In this document: in pieces, positions 44,085 to 54,700 of the stretch | Numbering within the stretch: the stretch's first letter is position 1 | Layout: the number at the start of each line of letters is the position of its first letter | Assembly: GCA_023078555.1 (NCBI GenBank) | Contig: CM041203.1 | Coordinates: forward strand, 4,073,981-4,137,980 | Origin: Ulva prolifera | Lineage: Eukaryota; Chlorophyta; Ulvophyceae; Ulvales; Ulvaceae | Direction of reading: 5' to 3' | DNA length: 64,000 bases | The notes under the pieces: generated by a model | The model's input: only the letters and a program-made list of their open reading frames with translations | Told to the model about the DNA's origin: nothing | Databases searched by the model: none | Translations under genes and position numbers: made by a program

Positions 44085-44370
44085 CTGGCGCTGTGACACC
44101 AGTGTCCGAAAAAAATGTGGATCTGTCCGGGATCAATTCACGAATTTACGTTCTTAATGATAGTCCTCGGCAATACTGTATCTACCAATACCCGGACAGC
44201 GATATGTTATCCGTCGACCGGCTGGGCTGGCACGATCTGGCGCTGACACCAGTGTCCGAAAAAAAAGTGGAGCTGTCCGGAATCAATTAAAGATTTTACG
44301 TTATCAATTACAGTCCTTGACAACAATCTATCTTCCAATACCCGGACAGCGATATATTTTCAGTTTCCCA
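44085..44370 (+). repeat. Two ~150-bp tandem copies with stem-forming ends
   Basis: CTGGCGCTG(TG)ACACCAGTGT and ACCAATACCCGGACAGCGAT each occur twice, about 150 bp apart. Within each copy CTGTCCGG and CCGGACAG can pair. Non-coding, inside the CACTA element upstream of the third gene. Confidence 0.75.
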
Positions 44371-44710
44371 TCGCGCTCCTCGAGCACTTCGAGAAAGTGT
44401 CTAGCAGCACAGTGCAACTCGCGGTGGTCGCCACGCTCAAGGTAGAAGTGCGCGCGAGATTCGACGTCTTTCATCTATAAAGCTGACGCAATCCAGTATT
44501 AATATTGCCGAGTGCGTGTGGCATCTCGTTGTTGTCCCTGTGTTGCAGCTGTCTTATTGTCTCCAGCTTCTTGCTGCTGTGCTTCGTGGGCTTCCTCTAC
44601 GGACCGTATTCGTGCCCAGGCGCCTGGTGTCACCGCCATACACCCAGTGTGCGTGTCGTTGCAAAACTCGGTGGGCTCACGCGGCTGCCATTCGTGTTGT
44701 GGTGCGGGCC

Positions 44711-45258
44711 TGTGGTGAAACCAGGAGTTTCAGGAGAATCATAAGCATGGCTCAATAGGAGACTGCTGTGTGAGAGAGCTAGAAGCTAGCATATCAAGAG
44801 GTGGTTGTACGCATGGTTGCTGTACACGTGCTCGACGCGATCCCTGAGATAAAGGGACTCAGAAAGCGGGAGCGTTTGTTGTTTTGCACATAGGCAGACA
44901 TTATGTGTCTGTGTGCTTGTTTGCATATAAGCCTTGTGTTGACTCCAGTAGGACATCTTGTCTATTGGAGTTAAACACAGGTATGGTGTCCTCTAGCTGA
45001 CATGCATGGATATGTGGTTGGTTTGTGCTTGTGGACACATAGTCTGCTGAGTTGGTATAACTCAGCATGTTGAATGCAGGCTGCATGAATCTGTGAGCAC
45101 TCTAGAGGGAGACACTCACAGCAGCTGTGTTCTTTCACAGGTATACTTCTACTTAGTGTATACCTCTGTAATCTTGTCTATTGGAGTTAAACACAGGCTG
45201 CATGAATCAGTGAGTACTCTAGAGGGAGATACACTCACAGCAGCTGTGTTCTTTCACA
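44711..45258 (+). repeat. Copia 5' LTR
   Basis: 548 bp, TG...CA. A tandem duplication of about 117 bp occupies its 3' part: the block GGCTGCATGAATC ... GCAGCTGTGTTCTTTCACAG occurs at about 45080-45141 and again at about 45195-45259, so the LTR end sequence is present twice. A possible promoter TATA-like element is GCATATAAGC near 44924. Confidence 0.95.
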
Positions 45259-45275
45259 GGTTATGGGCTCATTGT
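45259..45275 (+). promoter_or_regulatory. Primer-binding site matching initiator tRNA-Met anticodon loop
   Basis: GGTTATGGGCTCATTG directly follows the 5' LTR. Its reverse complement contains GAGCCCATAACC, which matches the anticodon stem-loop of eukaryotic initiator tRNA-Met (GGGCCCAUAACC) with one difference. Drosophila copia primes from the same internal tRNA region; most plant Copia elements use the tRNA 3' end instead. Confidence 0.75.
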
Positions 45276-45285
45276 GTTAAGCGCA

Positions 45286-48200
45286 ATGGAAGATCAACGA
45301 AGCAGCACTCTCCATGCCGTCCGCAAGCTGAAGCGGGGTGGGGACTACCGGCTGTGGGCTGCACAGTTCCGGGCATCCTTGACTACTATGGGAGTGGAGG
45401 GCTGGCTCACAGAGGAGCCAGACATGGCTGCACAACAGGAAGTGATGGCGGACGCGAAGGTCCGGAGCAGGATGCTGCTCTGCGTCGAAGACAGAGGTCT
45501 GGCGCGCATCATTGACCGTGCAGCCACCACCATGGCGGCGTGGCAGCAAGTGCGTGCTGAATACGAGGCGGAGCAGGAGCTTCGGCAACCGCTCTTGGTG
45601 AGCGAGCTGAATGACATTCGGCAAGGCTCATCGGAGGCATACACGCGGTATGCAGAGAGGGTGCTTGAGGTTCTTGAGAAGCTTCAAGACACCGACTTCG
45701 CGGCAGCGGATCAGCTGGCCGCGAATGCGCTCGTGCGTGGACTAAAGGAGGCTCCAGAGAGGGGGTCCCTGGTCATGATGCTTACACAGCATGTGAGCAC
45801 AGGCTTCAACCAGGTCATGAAGGAGCTGAAGGCTGCCGTCAGACTGGTGGAGAGTTCTCAGCAGAGTGCTGGGAACAGAGATGGCAAGGCGATGAACGCC
45901 GAGGGCCAGAAGAAGCGGAAAGAGACGCGGAAATGTTTCAACTGCGGGAAGGTAGGCCACATCCAGAAGGACTGTCGGCAACCGAAGGTGAAGCCTGAGG
46001 ATCGCCCGCGGCCGGCAGCAGCAATGGTTGCACAAGCTGCACATCCATCCGAGGGGATGGCAATGGCCGCCGGGGCAAGCACTGATGCTCTGCTCTACGA
46101 CAGCGGATCTTCTCACCACATTGTACACAATCGCAATGTGATTCGTGACATGAGACCTAGCAGCACCAAGCGAGTGGTTCTGGGAGGTGGTGAGTGCCAC
46201 GATGTGATGGGAGAAGGAGAAGTGTGGCTGGATGGAGGCCCAGCGGGCCTGGTGCTGCTGCGTTCGGTGCTATGGGTACCGAGCATGACAGTGAACCTTC
46301 TATCAGGGTTCCTGGCAACTGAAGCAGCTCATGAGTGCACCCAGAAGGGTGACAGATGTCAGATCATGGACGCTAAAGGAGGCATCATCCTCACAGGACG
46401 GAAGCGTGGGCGTGTGTATGAAATGAACTGCGAGATGATGCCCGCGTATGCAGAGCCGGTGGGCTCAGAGTCCGATGAAGACCTGATGACTCCTGATCTT
46501 GGAGAGCCAGACATGTATGCGGACATGCCACCACTGGAAGCTGCCAGTGATGCCGAGGACTCGGACGGTGAAGACTCCGACGACGATGCTGGTGATGACG
46601 GCAATGAAGATGCTGGCGACGATGGCGGTGGTGATGCTGGTGATGACGGCAACGCCGATGGTGGTGAAGACCCCGACAATGACGGTGATGCGGGCGCGCC
46701 ACCCGTAGAAGAGATACCAGCACACAGGTACCCCAGACGGGAGCGGCGTGCACCTGATGCATTTCAACCCCATGCGTATGCGTACGCTGCGGACGGGCTG
46801 ACAGATGAACCGAAGACGACTGCGGAGGCGCTTGGCCGACCTGATGCGGAGCTCTGGCGTGCATCCATGGAGGCAGAGTGGGCATCCATCATTGAGAAGG
46901 GGGTTCTGGACCTCGTGACTGAAGTACCAATGGGAAAGAGGGTTCTGCCGATGAAACCAGTCTACAAAATCAAGCGCGATGCGTTTGGAGCAGTTGACAA
47001 GTACAAGACCCGGCTGGTGGTGCTGGGGTGCTTGCAGCGCAAGGGCATGGACTTCGAAGAAGTTTTTGCTCCCACTGCTCAGCAAGCGACATTTCGAGTC
47101 ATGCTCGCACACGCTGCGGAGCATGATTTTGAGCTGCATCAGTTTGATGTGGCAACAGCTTTCCTGAATGGGGAGCTTGACCCGACCGACGAGGTGTACG
47201 TTCGGATGCCGGAGGCATTCGGCGGCCGCACATACAGACTGCGGAAAGCTCTGTATGGGCTGAAGAAGGCTGCGCGTGCCTGGCACGCCAAGCTGCTAAG
47301 CGAGCTCACCCGTCTCGGATTCACTGCATCGGAGTCGGACCCATGCATGTTCTACAAAGGTGAAGGGCAGCGGCGAGTCTACATTCTAATCTACGTGGAC
47401 GACGGTATAATCATCGGCAGGAAGCAGATGGTTCAGGCAGCCTTGGCGGCAATCGCCGGCGCCTTTGAGATCAAGGACATCGGGAAGGTCACCTACTTCC
47501 TGGGTCTGCAGCTTCGGAGGGACCGTGAGCTAGGGCAGATCTGGTTGGGTCAGCCGAAGTATGCCCGTGATGTGCTGGAGCGTTTCGGCATGTCTGACAA
47601 CAAAGCGGTCACCACACCGCTGGAGGCAAACACACATCTGGGGCGACATGAAGGCACTCCTCTCGGTGATGAGACTCCATACGCTGAGCTTGTTGGGTCC
47701 TTGCTGTATTTGACTGTGAACACTCGGCCTGATCTTGCATATGCATGTGGTGTACTGAGTCGTTTTGTGGCAACTGCAACTGATGTGCATTGGAAAGCTG
47801 CCAAGCGTGTGCTGCGGTACATTGCTGGTACGCTTGATAAGGGCATTGTGTATCAGCGTGGTATGCCCGCCGTAGAGGCATACACAGATGCTGATTACGC
47901 TGGTGAGCCTGACTCTAGAAAGAGCACCTCAGGTGCAGTTGTAGTCATGCATGGTGGTCCTGTGGTCGGGAAATCCAAGTTGCAGACTGTGGTAGCTTGC
48001 TCAACATGTGAGGCTGAGTATATGGCAGCAGCTGCAGCGGTGAAGAAGGTGTTGTGGGTTCGCAAGCTCATGGCTGAGCTGAGTGGGCAGATGCAGCGTA
48101 TTCGGCTGTATGGGGACAACCAGTCCGCCCTTGTTTTGATGAAGCAGCATACTCCAGGAGCAGCTGGTAGGACAAAGCACATAGACATTGCGTTTCATTT

Positions 48201-48357
48201 TGTCCGCCACCGTGTGATGCAAGGAGACATTGAAGCAGTGTTTGTCAAGACAGAGGAGATGAAGGCTGACATCCTCACCAAGGCGCTTCCAGGCCCGAAG
48301 CAGGAGGCTGGAGCAAAGGCGCTGGGAATACAGATCTCTCAGATTGAATCAGTCTGA
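45286..48357 (+). CDS. Copia gag-protease-RT-RNase H polyprotein, integrase deleted
   Basis: 1023 codons from the first ATG (MEDQRSSTLHAV). Gag helical domain spans about residues 1-200. A CCHC knuckle (CFNCGKVGHIQKDC) lies at 217-230. The protease has LLYDSGSSHHIV with Asp272. The pre-integrase segment (ILTGRKRGRVYEMNC) ends near 383. It passes straight into an acidic Asp/Gly-rich linker (about 395-475) and then RT (VYKIKRDAFGAVDKYKTRLV; catalytic YVDD 703-706) and RNase H (AYTDADYAGEPDSRKSTSG). The integrase HHCC zinc domain and D,D-35-E core, about 350-400 residues, are missing without loss of frame. Typical Copia polyproteins are 1300-1400 residues. RT, RNase H and protease motifs look intact. 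Confidence 0.95.
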   Translation: MEDQRSSTLHAVRKLKRGGDYRLWAAQFRASLTTMGVEGWLTEEPDMAAQQEVMADAKVRSRMLLCVEDRGLARIIDRAATTMAAWQQVRAEYEAEQELRQPLLVSELNDIRQGSSEAYTRYAERVLEVLEKLQDTDFAAADQLAANALVRGLKEAPERGSLVMMLTQHVSTGFNQVMKELKAAVRLVESSQQSAGNRDGKAMNAEGQKKRKETRKCFNCGKVGHIQKDCRQPKVKPEDRPRPAAAMVAQAAHPSEGMAMAAGASTDALLYDSGSSHHIVHNRNVIRDMRPSSTKRVVLGGGECHDVMGEGEVWLDGGPAGLVLLRSVLWVPSMTVNLLSGFLATEAAHECTQKGDRCQIMDAKGGIILTGRKRGRVYEMNCEMMPAYAEPVGSESDEDLMTPDLGEPDMYADMPPLEAASDAEDSDGEDSDDDAGDDGNEDAGDDGGGDAGDDGNADGGEDPDNDGDAGAPPVEEIPAHRYPRRERRAPDAFQPHAYAYAADGLTDEPKTTAEALGRPDAELWRASMEAEWASIIEKGVLDLVTEVPMGKRVLPMKPVYKIKRDAFGAVDKYKTRLVVLGCLQRKGMDFEEVFAPTAQQATFRVMLAHAAEHDFELHQFDVATAFLNGELDPTDEVYVRMPEAFGGRTYRLRKALYGLKKAARAWHAKLLSELTRLGFTASESDPCMFYKGEGQRRVYILIYVDDGIIIGRKQMVQAALAAIAGAFEIKDIGKVTYFLGLQLRRDRELGQIWLGQPKYARDVLERFGMSDNKAVTTPLEANTHLGRHEGTPLGDETPYAELVGSLLYLTVNTRPDLAYACGVLSRFVATATDVHWKAAKRVLRYIAGTLDKGIVYQRGMPAVEAYTDADYAGEPDSRKSTSGAVVVMHGGPVVGKSKLQTVVACSTCEAEYMAAAAAVKKVLWVRKLMAELSGQMQRIRLYGDNQSALVLMKQHTPGAAGRTKHIDIAFHFVRHRVMQGDIEAVFVKTEEMKADILTKALPGPKQEAGAKALGIQISQIESV

Positions 48358-48371
48358 TGATTCAGGGGGGC

Positions 48372-48919
48372 TGTGGTGAAACCAGGAGTTTCAGGAGAAT
48401 CATAAGCATGGCTCAATAGGAGACTGCTGTGTGAGAGAGCTAGAAGCTAGCATATCAAGAGGTGGTTGTACGCATGGTTGCTGTACACGTGCTCGACGCG
48501 ATCCCTGAGATAAAGGGACTCAGAAAGCGGGAGCGTTTGTTGTTTTGCACATAGGCAGACATTATGTGTCTGTGTGCTTGTTTGCATATAAGCCTTGTGT
48601 TGACTCCAGTAGGACATCTTGTCTATTGGAGTTAAACACAGGTATGGTGTCCTCTAGCTGACATGCATGGATATGTGGTTGGTTTGTGCTTGTGGACACA
48701 TAGTCTGCTGAGTTGGTATAACTCAGCATGTTGAATGCAGGCTGCATGAATCTGTGAGCACTCTAGAGGGAGACACTCACAGCAGCTGTGTTCTTTCACA
48801 GGTATACTTCTACTTAGTGTATACCTCTGTAATCTTGTCTATTGGAGTTAAACACAGGCTGCATGAATCAGTGAGTACTCTAGAGGGAGATACACTCACA
48901 GCAGCTGTGTTCTTTCACA
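48372..48919 (+). repeat. Copia 3' LTR
   Basis: No difference from the 5' LTR was found on reading both copies. It is preceded by a short G-rich tract (CAGGGGGGC) serving as polypurine primer. Confidence 0.95.
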
Positions 48920-49017
48920 GGGCCTGACCGGTTAGACGAAGTACACTGCAGGGGGGCATTCAAAACGGGGGCCACCAGGGCACGGGCGAAAATCCACAGG
49001 TAAGTGTGCTTAATCCC

Positions 49018-51680
49018 GGTTGTATAAAGAACATTCTGTGGATAGCATGGTGCTTCTGTACGTGCTGCTCCAAGACAGCCCTCATGCTGCACGACCCGGG
49101 ACTCAAGCACAGATGCATCACACATCGAATGTGTACATAAATGGGCTGTTTGTGGGCCGCCAAAAAAAAAATCATGTCTGCTCTCCCGGGAAGGCTGCAG
49201 CCTCCCATTATGTAGTCCAGACACAAGCTGCCAGAGCTGATGTCTGCAAATGCATCGAGCCGTGAACCTTGGCTGAGAATGCAGTGGATATGTTTGTCAG
49301 TCGAGTGGTGAAAGAGTCAATATGATAGCTTGAGAGTCCTGTCAGGATTGCACTGTTGCACGAGTGTGCGTGTTTGGCAAAATGCTGGCACAATCCACAA
49401 CTGTAGCAGTCACTCCCGAGCAGCCCTCTTGCTGCACGACCCGGGACTCAAGCACAGATGCATCACATATCGAATAGGTATAAGAATGGGCGGTTTGTGG
49501 GCCACAAAAAAATTTTGATGTCTGCTCTCCCGGGAGGGCTGCAGCCTCCCATTATTTAGTCCAGACACAAGCTGCCAGAGCTGATGTCTGCAAATGCATC
49601 GAGCCGTGAACCTTGGCTGAGAATGCAGTGGATATGTTTGTCAGTCGAGTGGTGAAAGAGTCAATATGATAGCTTGAGAGTCCTGTCAGGATTGCACTGT
49701 TGCACGAGTGTGCGTGTTTGGCAAAATGCTGGCACAATCCACAACTGTAGCAGTCTCTCACGAGCAGCCCTCTTGCTGCACGACCCGGGACTCAAGCACA
49801 GATGCATCACACATCGAATAGGTATAAGAATGGGCGGTTTGTGGGCCACCAAAAAATTTTGATGTCTGCTCTCCCGGGAGGGCTGCAGCCTCCCATTATT
49901 TAGTCCAGGCACAAGCTGCCAGAGCTGATGTCTGCAAATGCATCGAGCCGTGAACCTTGGCTGAGAATGCAGTGGATATGTTTGTCAGTCGAGTGGTAAA
50001 AGAATTAATATGATAGCTTGAGAGTCCTGTCAGGATTGCACTGTTGCACGAGTGTGCGTGTTTGGCAAAATGCTGGCACAATCCACAACTGTAGCAGTCA
50101 CTCCCGAGCAGCCCTCTTGCTGCACGACCCGGGACTCAAGCACAGATGCATCACATATCGAATAGGTATAAGAATGGGCGGTTTGTGGGCCACCAAAAAA
50201 TTTTGATGTCTGCTCTCCCGGGAGGGCTGCAGCCTCCCATTATTTAGTCCAGACACAAGCTGCCAGAGCTGATGTCTGCAAATGCATCGAGCCGTGAACC
50301 TTGGCTGAGAATGCAGTGGATATGTTTGTCAGTCGAGTGGTGAAAGAGTCAATATGATAGCTTGAGAGTCCTGTCAGGATTGCACTGTTGCACGAGTGTG
50401 CGTGTTTGGCAAAATGCTGGCACAATCCACAACTGTAGCAGTCTCTCACGAGCAGCCCTCTTGCTGCACGACCCGGGACTCAAGCACAGATGCATCACAC
50501 ATCGAATAGGTATAAGAATGGGCGGTTTGTGGGCCACCAAAAAATTTTGATGTCTGCTCTCCCGGGAGGGCTGCAGCCTCCCATTATTTAGTCCAGGCAC
50601 AAGCTGCCAGAGCTGATGTCTGCAAATGCATCGAGCCGTGAACCTTGGCTGAGAATGCAGTGGATATGTTTGTCAGTCGAGTGGTAAAAGAATTAATATG
50701 ATAGCTTGAGAGTCCTGTCAGGATTGCACTGTTGCACGAGTGTGCGTGTTTGGCAAAATGCTGGCACAATCCACAACTGTAGCAGTCTCTCCCGAGCAGC
50801 CCTCTTGCTGCACGACCCGGGACTCAAGCACAGATGCATCACATATCGAATAGGTATAAGAATGGGCGGTTTGTGGGCCACCAAAAAATTTTGATGTCTG
50901 CTCTCCCGGGAGGGCTGCAGCCTCCCATTATTTAGTCCAGACACAAGCTGCCAGAGCTGATGTCTGCAAATGCATCGAGCCGTGAACCTTGGCTGAGAAT
51001 GCAGTGGATATGTTTGTTAGTCGAGTGGTAAAAGAATTAATATGATAGCTTGAGAGTCCTGTCAGGATTGCACTGTTGCACGAGTGTGCGTGTTTGGCAA
51101 AATGCTGGCACAATCCACAACTGTAGCAGTCTCTCACGAGCAGCCCTCTTGCTGCACGACCCGGGACTCAAGCACAGATGCATCACACATCGAATAGGTA
51201 TAAGAATGGGCGGTTTGTGGGCCACCAAAAAATTTTGATGTCTGCTCTCCCGGGAGGGCTGCAGCCTCCCATTATTTAGTCCAGACACAAGCTGCCAGAG
51301 CTGATGTCTGCAAATGCATCGAGCCGTGAACCTTGGCTGAGAATGCAGTGGATATGTTTGTCAGTCGAGTGGTAAAAGAATTAATATGATAGCTTGAGAG
51401 TCCTGTCAGGATTGCACTGTTGCACGAGTGTGCGTGTTTGGCAAAATGCTGGCACAATCCACAACTGTAGCAGTCTCTCCCGAGCAGCCCTCTTGCTGCA
51501 CGACCCGGGACTCAAGCACAGATGCATCACATATCGAATAGGTATAAGAATGGGCGGTTTGTGGGCCACCAAAAAATTTTGATGTCTGCTCTCCCGGGAG
51601 GGCTGCAGCCTCCCATTATTTAGTCCAGACACAAGCTGCCAGAGCTGATGTCTGCAAATGCATCGAGCCGTGAACCTTGG
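49018..51680 (-). repeat. 344-bp tandem array 2 inside CACTA
   Basis: Seven full units plus a diverged edge unit, period exactly 344 bp. On the minus strand each unit can be read as a 255-nt segment between ATTCTCAG| and ACACTC|GTGCAA, both phase 0, plus an 89-bp spacer holding a branch-like ACTGACAAAC. Segments are 49362-49616, 49706-49960, 50050-50304, 50394-50648, 50738-50992, 51082-51336 and 51426-51680. The module contains LVAHKPPILIPIR and MHLCLSPGSC. Units 49362 and 50050 carry a TGA in this frame. Units alternate in diagnostic bases, indicating amplification partly as 688-bp dimers. Confidence 0.9.
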
Positions 51681-51756
51681 CTGAGAATACAGTGGGTGTG
51701 AAAAACTGGACTGTTGGTGTCAGCCCCTGAACAAGTGTAAATTTCTGCTTCATACA

Positions 51757-54700
51757 CTACCGTTTTACACCGGCATACCTACCAGACAATTTTGAAGACA
51801 CACAGAAATACCGGGTGTCGTCCCTCTCACGGGTCGGGACCACCTGTGAGTCTATTGTTCTCAAATCCAACACAAACACGCCCTCGAACGTGCTGCCGGC
51901 TCGGGAGGGGTCCAACCTGGCCACTTTCACAAATTCATGCAGTCTGCCTATTTCCGGGTCTGCAGCCCTGACCCCCGGACCGTGCTGGTCCTCACTACTG
52001 TACAAATTGGCCACCCCCAGCCTCAAATCAGATGGATGGTGACGATCACTTCCCGCCCGTGTTGCTCCCTCGGGCAGCATGTTGCATGTAAACGCAGCAT
52101 GCACAAAATACAAAAATTGACCCACGTAAACCTTCCTCTCCTTGCGGCCATCTGCATGCTTGTGGGAATAAACAGGTGATCTGTCACTTGTTGTATTGGA
52201 CTTTGCTCAATACATACACAGCACCTGTGCATTCTCTGTTCAGACAAGATTACATGTGCTAAGTTGTCTCACCTGTGGGAATAAACAGGTGATCTGTCAC
52301 TTGTTGTATTGGACTTTGCTCAATACATACACAGCACCTGCAACATCTGTTCTATGAACTATATGCTTCCCACAGTTCTCACAATGACACTCAGCACACG
52401 AACACAACATGCAGTCCAAACTACCGTAGCTGGATGTGCATACCTGTGCATTCTCTGTTCAGACAAGATGTCTGCTACAGAGTGCACGGCTGCATATATA
52501 CCATTTCCACGCACACACCATGGTGCACAGAGCACAACACTCTGGCTCTGTGGAGCTCAGACCTACCAAATCATCCACACCATCACATCATACTATACCA
52601 TAGGATGTGTGGTGCTCTCACACGACTGCGTACGCGTCGTGTCACGCATCATGCCAGGCATCTGCCTGCATGCGTGTGTGTTGACTCGTTTTCCTGAGTC
52701 TTCACTGTCCGTCTCACGTGTGCATGCAACACTAATAGAGGACAATCTGTCAATGAGGCAGCCACTGCTGCACCCCACATTTGACTATAATATTAGCATG
52801 ACTCATTCTCACAGCCCAGAGAAGTCTGTGCTGCCACAATGCTCCACGGAATACTGAATGAGGAACCATTGATTGTTCTTCCGTCGTTGTGAGTTGCACT
52901 GTACACTGCTCACAGTGTCCCCGGTGGTGAGGTCTGCCCGTGTGAATTTTTGAAGCACCACCTTCACCCCTTCCTTGCCGGCCCCAAGGGGACCCTGAAG
53001 CCCAAGTTCATGCAAAATAAGCCCTGGCCGCTGGTCCTCCGCATTGTCTTTGAACACGGGCCACCCGTCTACCAGGAGGGTTGTGTCCTCGAACAGAAGT
53101 TGTGGCAGACCTTGCGGTACAATGTCTTCGTCTGTGGCACTCATTGGAGGGATGTGCAGCACCTGCGCCTTTTCGGCGTCTTCAGCCTTCTTTGGTGCAC
53201 CTAGCAGCAACGCGTTGCAACGCCTGCCCCGGGAGGGGTTCATCACGAGATAGCAGGCGGCGCTTCTTTACGGCCCGCAATGCCTCGTACAAGGACACAC
53301 AGTGACAACCATCTGGGGACAACTTGACCCGGCGGCACGCCAGCGTCAGTAGCCAGTCATGCACAAACAACAACTCGGGGTAGGCGGTGCTGCGGTACTT
53401 CACCATCCTCTTCACAAGTTGGACCATGCGCTCCACCCAGAACTCGGTCCAGGTGTATCCTGGTCCGCAAGCCCTCACCTGATCCGCCAAGTGCATGGCA
53501 GCCAGGTGCAGCTTGAAGGTGGTTATGTACTTCCCACCGAAAATCTGCACGCATATGCAGACTTGTAATGCCAGCTGCATGATGGCACATTCGTGGTCAC
53601 AATGACTTGTATGTGTGAATTTGAACATCCCTAACGTGTGTTCAAGGATGACAAGCACCTGTTCAGCAAGTCTCCCATATTCCAGAAGATCTTTTTGAGC
53701 CTGTACTAGGCGCTCTTCAGTGTGTTGACCAGCATGCCACTTCATGAAGTAAAGCACAGATGACCGTAGTAGTGACCACTGCTCGTCAAATACCTTTTTC
53801 AGGTGGAGGTGCTCCCGTTTCCATGGTAGATCGTTCAGTAGGAACATAGAAAATGTCTCGGTGAAAGCAAGCCACTCTTCCATCATCCAGAGGCCTCGGT
53901 ACCTGCAACACGAGGCAGCCACATTAGTTGTGTAGGGCTAATCCCACCAGGCACAATTTTTTATGCAAGCACGGCCACGAAGGTGGTCACACACCGAATT
54001 AGATCAGTGTATGGCTTCCCGAAAAGCTCGGTAGTAAGAATGTCTTCTCCTTTCTTGGTGAGATGCGTCCGGATGTAGGTAGGGAGGACGCACCCCTTTC
54101 CAGACACTTTCCCCAGCCACATCCTCCAGAAGTCCTTCAGGATGCCAAGCAAGAAGAGGTGTGCGATGCCGTACCGAAAGAAGTGACATGGGCTGCAAGC
54201 ACATCCGGATCCAGTCAGTGAGATAGCGCAGCTGCTGGAACCTGCTTCCGGTTGGCAGCACACAGGAACATCAGATGGAGGGACTCACTTCACGTACGAC
54301 AGCGTCTGGAACATGGGCTCTCCCCGAGCACCCAGATCCTTCTGCTGCTGATTGACCCATTCAGTGCGCTGGTTTTGGTCCATATCCTCCACTGCTTTGA
54401 GTGTTGGATGCAACACCTGGTCCTGGAGGAGTTTGGCCTTCTTGCCTCGTAAGAGGATCTCGGTAGCGCTGTACTTCAGCACATTGTCTGACAGCCACGT
54501 ATCTGATCCCACAGCGATGGGATCTGTGAAGGCTGTCCTGGCGAGGAAGCGCCCATCATCCTTCTGTAGGTAGCCAAGTGGCATGCGGGGTTTTTCCCCT
54601 GAGCGGTCTACACCTATCTGCTCTAGAGGGTGCATAGTTTGGCCCGCGAAGGCTGCACAGCTGCCAGCAGCGGCATAACACGGCACTCTTTGTGTTACAT

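Larger units (their letters stand above)
44711..48919 (+). mobile_element. Copia element with identical LTRs and no integrase
   Basis: Flanked by the 5-bp duplication GGGCC (44706-44710 and 48920-48924). LTRs are 548 bp each, begin TGTGGTGAAA, end TTTCACA, and show no differences by eye. The single ORF between them lacks the integrase region. It lies inside the CACTA transposon, at the edge of the 344-bp array. Confidence 0.95.
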
